Assembly: GCA_008690995.1 (NCBI GenBank)
Contig: VRMN01000013.1
Coordinates: 186,001-250,000 of the forward strand
Source of the DNA: Porphyridium purpureum
Lineage: Eukaryota > Rhodophyta > Bangiophyceae > Porphyridiales > Porphyridiaceae
Direction: 5' to 3'
DNA length: 64,000 nt
Position numbers and translations under genes: made by a program. The notes below the pieces were generated by a model, which did no database searches, was not told the origin of the DNA, and saw only the letters and a program-made list of their open reading frames with translations. Of this stretch, positions 55,837 to 64,000 are shown one piece after another (the stretch's first letter is position 1; each line of letters opens with the position of its first letter).

Positions 55837-56741
55837 CGCGCACAACAAGGACAACCACGCACAACCACAGACAAAAATTAAGCGAGCTTCGCGACGAATG
55901 CCTAGCGGTGTAGCCCACCCAACCCACTCGACTCGACTGCCAAGCCAATCGCCCGACTTTTTTTCCTTGTCTGTCTCTTTGGTCACTCTGCGCGCTGTGT
56001 TGTCCCAAGTGGCTCAACTGCATCGCAAACCGGTTTCTGCATCGGTGAACCGGATTAACCGCGCACACTGAACGGTCTAATGGTCTATCGACTAAATGGT
56101 CCGGGCCAGCGCGATATCTGGTAGAAACGGCGCGGTGACTAGAGGGAGCGCGCGATTGTCGTCAAGCAATCTGATTGTTATGATACTCTTGAAACGAGGC
56201 TTTCACGTGCGTGCGAATGACCGAGTGGGTGTGCCGCGGCTGCTGGCGGTGGATGGAAGAGTGGTCGTTGTGTGGATGTACAATAACAGCGCACAGCTCA
56301 TGATTTTTGTTGTTCTGTGACGTGCGTTCGATGCGCCTTTTGTGAAACCGTTCTGTTGCACTCTACGAACACAAGCGCCTACGCTGTGTGCGGATTGTCA
56401 AAGGCGGTCGCGGACACAAGCCCTCTAGGCACTGATTCTGACGCCAGACAATCTAGTGCAGAGAAGCCTCAGCAGAGCGCCGGCCAGTCACAAACTCGGA
56501 AATTCGGCGCTTCGTGACTCCAGCCAGCTCGCGTTGACTGCAATCGCGCGGCCGCCGCACGCACGCCCGATCCGTCTGCTCAATACTGCGCCTGGCGTCG
56601 GCTCACGAAACGGTTTAGTGGTGGTGCGCAGCACGAAAAGCGGTTTGCTTGAACGCGCATTGCTCAGGAGGTTCCACTTTGAACCGTTCAAACGGGCATA
56701 TTGAAACAATGCCAAAACATCAGGGCGCATCCATGAGACGG
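55837..56741. other. Intergenic region upstream of the Spg1-like gene
   Basis: A stretch of 905 bp between the Spg1-like start and the end of the next minus-strand gene. It holds a cluster of AACCG/CGGTT motifs at 56027-56076; the rest has no recognised gene, repeat or RNA. Confidence 0.5.
56027..56076 (-). promoter_or_regulatory. AACCG/CGGTT cluster before the Spg1-like gene
   Basis: AAACCGGTTT palindrome at 56027-56036, GAACCGGATTAACCGCGC at 56047-56064 and GAACGGTC at about 56070-56077. GATTAACCGCGC (56053-56064) is identical to 8976-8987 before the Wee1-like gene. It lies about 190-240 bp upstream of the ATG. Confidence 0.4.
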
Positions 56742-57620
56742 TCAACCAGTCGGCTGCTCGTCGACAAAGTAGAGCCACGCCAGCCCCTGCGCGGCATGGC
56801 TCTTCCACGTGGGGAGTGCAAAGCGCGTGCAGACGACCGCGGCTCGGCGCGGCTGCGGCGGGTCGCTTTCCTCTGCGTCTGACGTCTCGGCTGACGCAGA
56901 TGCGGGTTCGCACGCAGAAGCCGCAGTCTTGGACACCACGCTGGGCGTGCATGATTCAGCTGCCGGCGTGTGCGCGCTGCGCATTCTCCGTGCCGCAAAA
57001 TCGCGCGTCAGCTTGTTCTCAATGTCCGCCATGAATGAGCCGTCAACCCCAAACAGAACCACAAGATCGTACCCTCCGAAATCGAGCGCGAAGAGGTCGC
57101 CACGAATGTAAGTCAGGCCGCCGTGACCGTGCGGTGTGCGCACACCGGCCCCGCTCAGACGCATCGCCTTCATGCGGGAGAAAAGCACGAGCCAGAAATT
57201 CATTTCCACCCCGGTCACGCTCACTTCTCCGCCGATGTCGTTGCGGTTGCTAAACTCGCGCCACAGCGCGCGACAGACGCGGCCATCGCCACTGCCAAGA
57301 TCTACCATCCGCAGCGCGCGCCCTCGCGCCGGCGTGCCTCTGCTTGCCTGCACGGCGCGGCGGCAAAGCGTCAGCACGTCAGCGAGCTGCTGGTCTGTGG
57401 CGGGAACGTAGGGGAGCACGTGCCGTCGCAGCGCAGGTGTCAAGAACGGCGACACAGCCAACAGCGTGCCTGCCATTGCGGCGACCACTCCCAGCGCGGC
57501 GCGCACACTCGTGCCGTCGGCTTGATCTTCAAGGCGCTTGCCATGCGCCGCGTTGCTTTCGGGCGCGGGCACCCCGCGCCGCTGCGCGTCGTCGCGCTCG
57601 GCAGCAATGTGATCGACCAT
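56742..57620 (-). CDS. ATPSCKMT: ATPSCKMT/FAM173-like lysine methyltransferase
   Basis: The first in-frame ATG is at 57620 (292 aa); a later ATG at 57479 would cut into the membrane segment. Residues ~38-65 carry the family's hydrophobic region and following signature (AALGVVAAMAGTLLAVSPFL, then TPALRRHVLPYVPAT). The class I methyltransferase core includes VDLGSGDGRVCRAL (~105), VTGVEMNFWLVLFSRM, and IRGDLFALDFGGYDLVVLFG. Animal FAM173 proteins trimethylate the c-subunit of mitochondrial ATP synthase or the ADP/ATP carrier; the leader and membrane segment fit a mitochondrial location. A Ser/Ala-rich insert (~235-265) is specific to this protein. It overlaps the PfkB gene head to head. Confidence 0.85.
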   Translation of the reverse strand: MVDHIAAERDDAQRRGVPAPESNAAHGKRLEDQADGTSVRAALGVVAAMAGTLLAVSPFLTPALRRHVLPYVPATDQQLADVLTLCRRAVQASRGTPARGRALRMVDLGSGDGRVCRALWREFSNRNDIGGEVSVTGVEMNFWLVLFSRMKAMRLSGAGVRTPHGHGGLTYIRGDLFALDFGGYDLVVLFGVDGSFMADIENKLTRDFAARRMRSAHTPAAESCTPSVVSKTAASACEPASASAETSDAEESDPPQPRRAAVVCTRFALPTWKSHAAQGLAWLYFVDEQPTG

Positions 57621-58796
57621 GTGACGCGGGTCAAGAAGCTGCCACGGGGCGCCGTGAAATGCTATGCCGAGGCGGGCACCGAGAAAGACGCCGGCGGTGT
57701 GGTGCTCAATCAGCTTGCATGGATCCAGGCGATCCGCCGGGATCCGCACAACACGCAAACCTACTTGATGGCCAAGCAGGGCACTGAGCCGCTAGAAGGG
57801 GTGTGGCTACGCGAGAAAATGCAGCAGCTCCGGATCAAGACTGACCTTGTGCAGGCGCGGCCAGAGCACAGCACGGCCCAGTCGCACGTGTTTGTCGACG
57901 CGCACACTGCGGAACGCTGTATCGTGATGCACCGTGGCGCCACGCAGACGATTGGTCCAGAGGATGTGGATGTGATGTGGGATGAGTACACTCGGACTGT
58001 GCACCGACCATCTGGCTCCGATGGGCAAGCGAGCTTATTCGCGAGCACCGAAATAAGTCAAGTGGGACTCGTGGCGGTGAACAGGTTCTTGGAACTCGCC
58101 CGGAACGCTTCGTATCCTCATGTCACATTTCTGGACGTGGACGTGCCGCCGAGCGTAGCAGACACGGCCATGGATGACGCGAATCTGGGCGTGTGGCACG
58201 AGTACGAGATGGCTCTGCGCGGCTCACGGCTCATCAAGTTTAGCTTGACATCTGCGCTACAGGTCGCAGAAATTCTCAAGGACGAAAGGCTTCGAAACGC
58301 GCACCAGGACAAGGGAGCGCTTGAGCGCGTGGAGGCTGCAGCGATGTGCGTGGAGCAGACGCTCGCGGGAAGCAGCGAGTCTGCAAGGCGGGAGTGCGTG
58401 ATGCAGTGCGCTCGCGAGCTGGGCGACATCTTGCAACCGGATATGCTGGTGGTCACAGCCGGGTCGGCCGGCTGCGCGGTGTTCGCCGACCGCGACGTGC
58501 GCCACGTGCTTGCGGAGCGCGCAAGCAAACATACTGTGACGGACACGACGGGCGCCGGCGACGCGTTTTCAGCCGGCCTTCTCGCGGCGCTCACGGAGCG
58601 ACGCGTTCATGATCCAATTCGCGGCGGTGTCCGCGCATCCTGCTCCGTCTCGCTTGCCGACGCGGCGCACGCCGCCGAATGCGCGTCGCAAGTCGCAGCG
58701 CTGTGCTGCGAGACTGCCGGCGCTCTCCCGGGCGCACATGCGAGGACACAACTCGCGCAGCTGTTTCCTTGGAACGAACCGCAACCATCTGCATGA
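57543..58796 (+). CDS. PfkB-family carbohydrate kinase
   Basis: An ATG at 57543 starts MRRVAFGRGHPAPLRVVALG (417 aa); earlier in-frame sequence is the antisense of the methyltransferase gene. The ribokinase-like fold is recognisable from the N-terminal strand and SNVIDHV, the conserved Gly pair in KDAGGVVLNQLAW, and the C-terminal signature VTDTTGAGDAFSAGLLAAL (~335) with the anion hole and catalytic Asp. Motif DMLVVTAGSAGCAVF precedes it. The substrate (sugar or nucleoside) cannot be read. Insertions between the two signatures make it longer than typical ribokinases (~310 aa). The first 78 bp overlap the 5' coding end of the divergent methyltransferase gene. Confidence 0.85.
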   Translation: MRRVAFGRGHPAPLRVVALGSNVIDHVTRVKKLPRGAVKCYAEAGTEKDAGGVVLNQLAWIQAIRRDPHNTQTYLMAKQGTEPLEGVWLREKMQQLRIKTDLVQARPEHSTAQSHVFVDAHTAERCIVMHRGATQTIGPEDVDVMWDEYTRTVHRPSGSDGQASLFASTEISQVGLVAVNRFLELARNASYPHVTFLDVDVPPSVADTAMDDANLGVWHEYEMALRGSRLIKFSLTSALQVAEILKDERLRNAHQDKGALERVEAAAMCVEQTLAGSSESARRECVMQCARELGDILQPDMLVVTAGSAGCAVFADRDVRHVLAERASKHTVTDTTGAGDAFSAGLLAALTERRVHDPIRGGVRASCSVSLADAAHAAECASQVAALCCETAGALPGAHARTQLAQLFPWNEPQPSA

Positions 58797-59710
58797 CGCA
58801 TCTCGCAACGGCCTGCATTTTTGGGAAGACGAAGAATTTAAATCATAAACCAACTGCGGCAAAAGACGCGTGTTTAACAAGCGAAACGGCACCTACTGTG
58901 AAACGTGAACTGTACACCCATGAATTGGAGGTGTTTTGATATGAACGACCGTTACGCTGTGCGCGCTTTGAGCGAGCTTGTGGGTTTTTGAAACGGACTG
59001 GCCATGTGAACCCGCGCGCGAAACGCGGGTTGCGGTTATGGCGCTGCGTGCCGCCCCGCCGCCCTCCATGAGCACTGCCGACGCGCGCCCGCGCGGTTGG
59101 CGCGCGCGCTCGTTGAATGGCTCGCTGGCGGCGCGCGTACGTCCAGCCTGCGACCGCTCTTGCCTTCCGCAAGATCTCTCCCGTTCTGTGAATGCCCAGC
59201 TCGGTTAATGGCGGTTATGAGTGGTCGCTCGAACTACCGTGCCTGCGTGGTGCGAGCTGAGTAGAATCATGAAGTGTGAGCGTGTGGGTGGATGCGGCTG
59301 TTGCGAGCGCGTGATGTCACTGCGTCATTGCTCGCAACGGTCAAGTGTCGAAGGCGTCGTCGTGCCTTTGGCCCGCGCAACTCACTCTGTACCGAGGTTG
59401 CACAAGGAAGACTCTGGTCTCCTGACTGGGAAGCACTCATGCGGAGGACGTGGTTTTCGTTTGCTTGCTGCTTACGTACCCGGAGTCTTGATTCCATCGG
59501 GTATAAATTAAATGAGAGGCATGCGGCGCGTGGACCAAAACGACAGGGGCGCATCAAGGAACTGTGGAACGAGCCAGGCGAACAAAACATTTTGAGGGAA
59601 AAGGCGGCTGACCCTGTGTGCATCAGTTCTTAGCACCAGAGGCACAGGTGTGGCATAGACGGCAGCACACTGACCGAGTCAAGCGCTATCAGCCGCACGT
59701 GAAAGCGAGA
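58797..59710. other. Intergenic region of about 0.9 kb
   Basis: An ACTGTACAC lies at 58909-58917, a CGGTTAATGGCGGTTATG block at 59202-59219, and a TATAAAT at 59502-59508 that may serve the next gene. No gene is seen. Confidence 0.45.
59502..59508 (+). promoter_or_regulatory. TATA-like element before the coiled-coil gene
   Basis: TATAAAT in ATCGGGTATAAATTAAATG, 209 bp upstream of the ATG at 59711. CGGTT-type motifs lie about 290 bp further upstream. Confidence 0.35.
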
Positions 59711-62269
59711 ATGTCGATGGTCGACCAGCATGCCGCCGAGCCGGCGTTGAACCAGTCAGGCGAGCCCCAGACCTTCGCGGTGCGTCACGATCTCTCCGCC
59801 AAGCAGACTGTGACGCCTGTAAGGAAGCGCGCGTCGCTCTCAAAGAATGTAACACCGCTCAAAACTGTGCAAGCTCAGCATATGATCCACTCGCTGATGA
59901 AGCCGACAATCTCGTCACAAAACAAGACATTGAACAAGGAGAATGCACCAGACCATGAAAATCTTGAACACGCGAGGGCGGGTGTCGCTGTGACACCTTC
60001 GTCCACAAAGTACAAGGCATCTCCTGCTCCTTCTGCGGCAAAGAGCCCCGGAATGCCTGTCCACGCGCGAGCTGGGTCGAGGCACACTTCGAGTGCGACT
60101 GCTGCTAATGCTCCATGCGCCCCTTCTGAAAGTTCCGTGAGCAAGAGCTCGAATCAGGCCAAGTCGCCGCTGGAGAATCTCAAGGGACTGAATCAGCGCA
60201 TGCGCGCGGAGATTGTGCGATCCGAGTCTGAAATGGCTGCGCACTTGGAGGCCCTCAGTAAGGAAATCGCGCTCAAGGACGAAGAAAAGAGGGAATTGGA
60301 AGCATCGTTTGCCAGTGAGCTGCAGAGCCTTGCTGAAGAGCGTACTGCGCTCGCAGCAGCGCTGGAAACGAATCAAGAAGGTCGTCGTGCTGACGAGCAG
60401 GATTTTATTGAGCGTCACCGCGCGATGAATCTCAAAATCACGACATTAGAAGGCGTGATCGCCGATTTGGAAAAGTGCAAAGAAGAGCTACTTGACACGG
60501 TTGCGAATGTGGAACTCCAAAAACTGGCCTTGCATGAAGCTTTGGAGCACGAAAAGGAACGAATGCAACAAGCGAGCACCGAGCAAGACGCGCTCAAGCT
60601 CGAACTTGGCCAGTTGCGTCAAGAGCGCGAAAGTCTGGAGGTTGCGCATGGTGTCGTGGTTGAGACCATGAATGAGCAGCTGCAGGCGCTTGACGTGCAG
60701 CTTCATGGCATAGAGCAGCGCGAAGTCGAGGCACGCCAACTGATCGCTGAACTTCAGCAGCGGCTCACAGAGTCGGCGGTCGCGCTGCATGAGAAGCAGT
60801 TGCTTTGTGCGCAAAAGGACGAGATTGTCAGCAAATTGCACAGCACACAGGATGCGCTGCGCTTGGAGGTGGTGGCCACACATGAGCAGCTGGCGTCATT
60901 GGAAGTGCTTTTGCGTGAGCAGCGCGAGCGCAGCGAGGCGCTGGAGCGGAACGTGCAGGAAAAAGCGGTTGAATGGAGCGAGAAGCATGCAGAGCTACGT
61001 GGGGCCAAAGAAGAAGTGGAGCATCAAGTGCGCAAGGTCACGGAGGAAGCGGACATACTTTCCACCGGCATCGTCGAGATGCGAGAGCAGCTGGCGGACA
61101 CGATTGCAGACAAGATTGAGCTCGAGAGTGCGCTTGAAGTGGTCCGCGGAGAGAAACGCGAGCTGGCAGGATTACTGGAGGAGGCGCACGCGAGTAAGAC
61201 TCGACTCAGGAACTTGAACGCTGACATTCTGAAGAGGCTGAATGAAGCCGTTGGGAAATGCGCTCTTCAAGAAGATACCATCCAGGGCTTGGTTGAAGAG
61301 GTTGACGGCGTGCTCCGACGTCATGCGACGCTTTCAGCCGAGCGCGCGGCTGTGTCTGAGTCTCTGGATGTGTGCCGGGCAGAGCAAGATCGAACACGAG
61401 CAGAGCTGGATGCGCTCGCGTCGGCGCACGCCTCTTTACAGGGTGCTCACTCTGACTTGCACAGCCAACTGAAGCAATCTCACACTCAGCTTGAACTCAT
61501 AAAGAAGGAGCTCGAGCAGACGAGCGCGGAAAAGGCTTCCCTGCACACACAATTGCAAGAATCAAAGAGGAGGAATGATGAACTGAGCGCGCATATTCAA
61601 GAGGCGCGTGAGCAGGCCAAGGCTCAACAATGCGAAAACGCGGACGAGCGAGACACTCTGATGCGAACGATTGAGCTCCAGGAAGAGACCATCCACGCGG
61701 CACGCGCGCGCATGGGGGAGCTCGTGCATGATACAAATGAGCTTGAGCAGGAACGCCAGACGCACCTGGACGCTATCGAAATCTTGCGCTCCGAAACCGA
61801 GCTGCGCGATCTCGAGCTCGCCCGGATGAGCGAAGAAAATCTTGCACTCTCTGCAAATCTGCAGACTGTGAAGAAGGAGTGCGAGAGTAGCAAAGTCGAG
61901 CTCGCCGGCGCCAACGAGCGCATCCGGCGGCTCGAGCGGGAGAAAAGCACGGCGCAGGCGCTTCTCCAACAGTCGCACAAGATTTTGACCATGCTGCAAG
62001 CCGGCCTGTCTGCGCAGCAGCAATGCGGTAAATTGAAAGCAGCGAACGAAGAACAGTACGTGCAAGGAAGTGGCGGCACCGAATCGTCGGCAGCAAGTGT
62101 ATGGATGCAGCGCGCTGCTGCGCTGGCCCGTCTCGATGGAGGGATGGGCTGCGTGCGTTCAGTACCCACTCGCGCGGCCGCGCAAAACAGCAGCACGATT
62201 TCCGAATCGAGCAACTCGAACAGAGACAATGACACCACGTCAAGTTTCCAGACGGCACCTGAGAATTAA
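59711..62269 (+). CDS. Long coiled-coil protein with KEN box
   Basis: ATG at 59711 (852 aa); the frame upstream starts with GTG. The first ~150 residues are disordered and basic, with TP/SP sites (KRASLSKNVTPLKTVQ) and a KEN box in LNKENAPDHENLEH (~75), a degradation signal recognised by the anaphase-promoting complex. From ~150 to ~790 the sequence is almost continuous heptad coiled coil (for example LEALSKEIALKDEEKRELEA and LEQERQTHLDAIEILRSETE). A Ser/Asn-rich tail follows. No motor, zinc finger or globular domain is present. Mitotic scaffold, kinetochore-linker or Golgi tether roles are all possible; a cell-cycle role is inferred from the KEN and TP sites. Confidence 0.75.
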   Translation: MSMVDQHAAEPALNQSGEPQTFAVRHDLSAKQTVTPVRKRASLSKNVTPLKTVQAQHMIHSLMKPTISSQNKTLNKENAPDHENLEHARAGVAVTPSSTKYKASPAPSAAKSPGMPVHARAGSRHTSSATAANAPCAPSESSVSKSSNQAKSPLENLKGLNQRMRAEIVRSESEMAAHLEALSKEIALKDEEKRELEASFASELQSLAEERTALAAALETNQEGRRADEQDFIERHRAMNLKITTLEGVIADLEKCKEELLDTVANVELQKLALHEALEHEKERMQQASTEQDALKLELGQLRQERESLEVAHGVVVETMNEQLQALDVQLHGIEQREVEARQLIAELQQRLTESAVALHEKQLLCAQKDEIVSKLHSTQDALRLEVVATHEQLASLEVLLREQRERSEALERNVQEKAVEWSEKHAELRGAKEEVEHQVRKVTEEADILSTGIVEMREQLADTIADKIELESALEVVRGEKRELAGLLEEAHASKTRLRNLNADILKRLNEAVGKCALQEDTIQGLVEEVDGVLRRHATLSAERAAVSESLDVCRAEQDRTRAELDALASAHASLQGAHSDLHSQLKQSHTQLELIKKELEQTSAEKASLHTQLQESKRRNDELSAHIQEAREQAKAQQCENADERDTLMRTIELQEETIHAARARMGELVHDTNELEQERQTHLDAIEILRSETELRDLELARMSEENLALSANLQTVKKECESSKVELAGANERIRRLEREKSTAQALLQQSHKILTMLQAGLSAQQQCGKLKAANEEQYVQGSGGTESSAASVWMQRAAALARLDGGMGCVRSVPTRAAAQNSSTISESSNSNRDNDTTSSFQTAPEN

Positions 62270-62523
62270 AGGAAATCTCTTATGGTATTTGGGCTTGGAG
62301 CATGTTCGGCCTTTCCCCCCTCCCTCCTCTTAAGGAAATGAGAAAGCAATACCACCGGGGATATTTCATACAGAGCTTGTTCGGTGCTTGGATTCGAGCC
62401 ACGCTCAGATTTTTCAATTCAAGAGGATGATGACCACTTGCCAAATAAATCCACCCACCAAGAGCATGTTTCCCACAAGCCACGTGCTGCAAGTTCCTCC
62501 GCATTTCTTTCTTTTCCTTTTGC

Positions 62524-64000
62524 CTATTGTCGCGAATATTGCAGAACTTTGCAGAACAAGTTGAGCGCCTTGACATCATTTAGAGAGCTGGAACGCGTGC
62601 GCGCTAGCGAAGGATCGGCGACAACCACAGCGAGACACTCGGCACGTGATAAGGCCACGTTTAGACGATTCGGGTCAAGGACAAACATGGCGCTTCGCTT
62701 CGAAACCGTGTTTGGTTGCGCAGTATCTGAACCGTCAACCATCCACGGAAAGACGCTACCCGGCGCGCGCTCTGAACTCGAATCCTCAATCCCAGTAGCG
62801 CCAGCAACACCATTGCTGCTCCCACCCGCCGTTCCGCACATCGATACGATCACAAACGGAGCTTGCTGCCCCTGGAACTTATCGACTGTGCCAACGCGCG
62901 CGTCCGGTCCGAGTGCCAGCTTCAGCTTGCTTACCTGCATATTGTACGGCGCAACGACGAGGATGTCATCTGCGGTCGTGGGGACGCGGACGCCGCGCGT
63001 GCGACGCGACGTGTAATGTCGAGCCAGCAATTCAGCGTACACACGCTGGACGAGCGCTACTTCTACGCTAGACCACTGGTCTGACATGCTCTGCTCAAAA
63101 TGGGCGTGCTCTTGGGAGTCGGGCCCTGTGAGCACACCCTGACGACCATACTGAGGTGTTATGAAGTACACTCCAGACATTTGCGCCGCTTGCAGGAGTC
63201 TTGCCTTTTGCGCATTCACCTCATCCACCGGCGCTTGATGGTGGGTGTCACGACTGCACAGCGCATTTTGCGTCGTCTCCGGGTCACTTTTGAGAAAGCC
63301 ATTGTACATCGTGCTGGAAATGAGCTCGCACAAAGGTGGACTGAGGCGAAATGTCCGATCCAGAAACACGCCGTGCTTGGCTGGCACCTTGGCGCAATCT
63401 TCACCCACAAGATACGTGAGGCATGACGCTGCTACCTCTCGCGGATGCGCTCCCTGGACGGGCATGGGCAGCTGCTGCTGGTCACCTACAAGCACCGCAT
63501 TCGGCGCGCACGCCAGCATGGACAAAAAATTGGGCAGTGACATCTGACCGGCCTCATCGACGAAGAGGTAATCAAACGCACATGTCAGCTCCTCGCTTGC
63601 AAATTGGTAGCACGTAGCACCTACAACGCCTGACGAAAACGCCGCCGTCTTCGCAGATGCTTCCTCGGTTGCTTGCCCACGCGTCGTGGGCGCGCCCAGC
63701 TTGTCCTTCATCTTCTTGAAGGAGGGAAAGTAGGTCACGCCGAGCGGCTTCAATTCTTTGACCTTGCGTTCTGTGCCACCAAGCTTAACCACGCTAGGAA
63801 CCGAAACTGACTGCGACGCTGTCGCGTCCGCTCCTCTTCCTCCGCTGACCGTAGCCTCTACTTTCTCAGCGAGCACAGCCGCCACTTGAATTAACAAGTT
63901 GTCAATGGCCTCGTGCGAGTTTGAGCTGATTGCGACTTTTTTTCGTCCGTGCAGTACCAGGTCCGCGATGATGCGGGCGCTCAAGTGCGTCTTGCCAGAA
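62524..64000 (-). CDS. Superfamily 1B helicase, TM0106/DNA2-like, 5' end outside the window
   Basis: The frame is open to the right edge, where the residues SGKTHLSARIIADL are the end of a Walker A site. It continues with VAISSNSHEAIDNLL (Ia), YLFVDEAGQMSLPNF (Walker B), VLVGDQQQLPMPVQGAHP (III), FLDRTFRLSPPLCELI (IV), ILVVAPYNMQVSKL, VGTVDKFQGQQAPFVIVSM (V) and DPNRLNVALSRAECLAVVV (VI). The QGAHP and TxRLSP variants match the bacterial TM0106-type helicase fused to a RecB-like nuclease more than eukaryotic UPF1 or DNA2. The N-terminal part, where a nuclease would lie, is outside the window. A Gly/Ser-rich insert (~63780-63880) breaks the early domain. Convergent with the KEN-box gene. Confidence 0.85.
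   Translation of the reverse strand, partial: SGKTHLSARIIADLVLHGRKKVAISSNSHEAIDNLLIQVAAVLAEKVEATVSGGRGADATASQSVSVPSVVKLGGTERKVKELKPLGVTYFPSFKKMKDKLGAPTTRGQATEEASAKTAAFSSGVVGATCYQFASEELTCAFDYLFVDEAGQMSLPNFLSMLACAPNAVLVGDQQQLPMPVQGAHPREVAASCLTYLVGEDCAKVPAKHGVFLDRTFRLSPPLCELISSTMYNGFLKSDPETTQNALCSRDTHHQAPVDEVNAQKARLLQAAQMSGVYFITPQYGRQGVLTGPDSQEHAHFEQSMSDQWSSVEVALVQRVYAELLARHYTSRRTRGVRVPTTADDILVVAPYNMQVSKLKLALGPDARVGTVDKFQGQQAPFVIVSMCGTAGGSSNGVAGATGIEDSSSERAPGSVFPWMVDGSDTAQPNTVSKRSAMFVLDPNRLNVALSRAECLAVVVADPSLARTRSSSLNDVKALNLFCKVLQYSRQ

Noticed and set aside
62340-62400. Sequence with a TTCGAGCC stretch resembling a tRNA T-arm
   Set aside because: No matching acceptor stem, D-arm or anticodon arm could be folded around it.
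1-64000. Bacterial operon, prophage or CRISPR system
   Set aside because: No direct-repeat arrays, no co-directional tightly spaced gene strings with ribosome-binding sites, and the gene content is clearly eukaryotic.

Overview
The window looks like nuclear DNA of a unicellular red alga with a compact, nearly intron-free genome (Porphyridium-like; other intron-poor red microalgae cannot be excluded). The base composition is moderately GC-rich. About 30 eukaryote-type genes lie on both strands, almost all as one uninterrupted reading frame. They include nucleolar, mRNA-processing and cell-cycle genes (fibrillarin, SURF6, an Integrator-type nuclease, Wee1-like and Spg1-like genes). Several others encode proteins with plastid-style leader peptides (PAP/fibrillin, RETICULATA-type, LON-domain, an auxin-efflux-carrier-like transporter). 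I saw no rRNA, tRNA, CRISPR array or bacterial operon structure. The organism assignment is an inference from gene content and architecture.

Layout. 0-9 kb: an unknown partial gene, a CUE-domain gene, a PH-domain protein kinase, a membrane sulfotransferase whose 3' part changes frame several times, and a short-chain dehydrogenase. 9-18 kb: a Wee1-like kinase, an ACAD10/11-type acyl-CoA dehydrogenase, a NEDD1-like WD40 protein and folylpolyglutamate synthase. 18-29 kb: TBCCD1, a plastid-leader auxin-efflux-carrier-like protein, a TPR chaperone (Acl4-like), a Nudix protein, a membrane-tethered coiled-coil protein and a PAP/fibrillin. 29-32 kb is gene-poor; it holds a small gene, its frameshifted tandem copy and a small hypothetical gene. 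33-43 kb: a PPR protein, fibrillarin, a 2.3 kb gene-poor stretch with a possible decayed Tc1/mariner-like transposase, a METTL7-like methyltransferase, a second PH-kinase and an L-rhamnose mutarotase. 43-53 kb: a LON-domain protein, an INTS11/CPSF73-like nuclease, SURF6, a RETICULATA-like protein, a C11orf54-domain fusion and an orphan gene. 53-64 kb: a DEAD-box helicase, an Spg1/Tem1 GTPase, an ATPSCKMT-like methyltransferase overlapping a PfkB kinase head to head, a KEN-box coiled-coil protein and the 3' part of a bacterial-looking superfamily 1 helicase.

Themes. Ribosome biogenesis (fibrillarin, SURF6, Acl4-like), plastid maintenance, and cell-cycle or microtubule functions (Wee1-like, Spg1-like, NEDD1-like, TBCCD1, KEN-box protein) are interspersed rather than clustered. 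Convergent genes are packed with as little as 71 bp between stop codons. Divergent genes share short promoters.

The most interesting non-coding signal is an orientation-fixed octamer, GTACAGTG, often in pairs. It lies upstream of many starts, mostly those of plastid and ribosome-biogenesis genes. A second class of AACCG/CGGTT motifs, resembling plant mitosis-specific (MYB3R) elements, precedes the Wee1-like and Spg1-like genes, which share an identical 12-mer. Many apparent starts at the ends of open frames are GTG or TTG; I used the first plausible ATG instead.
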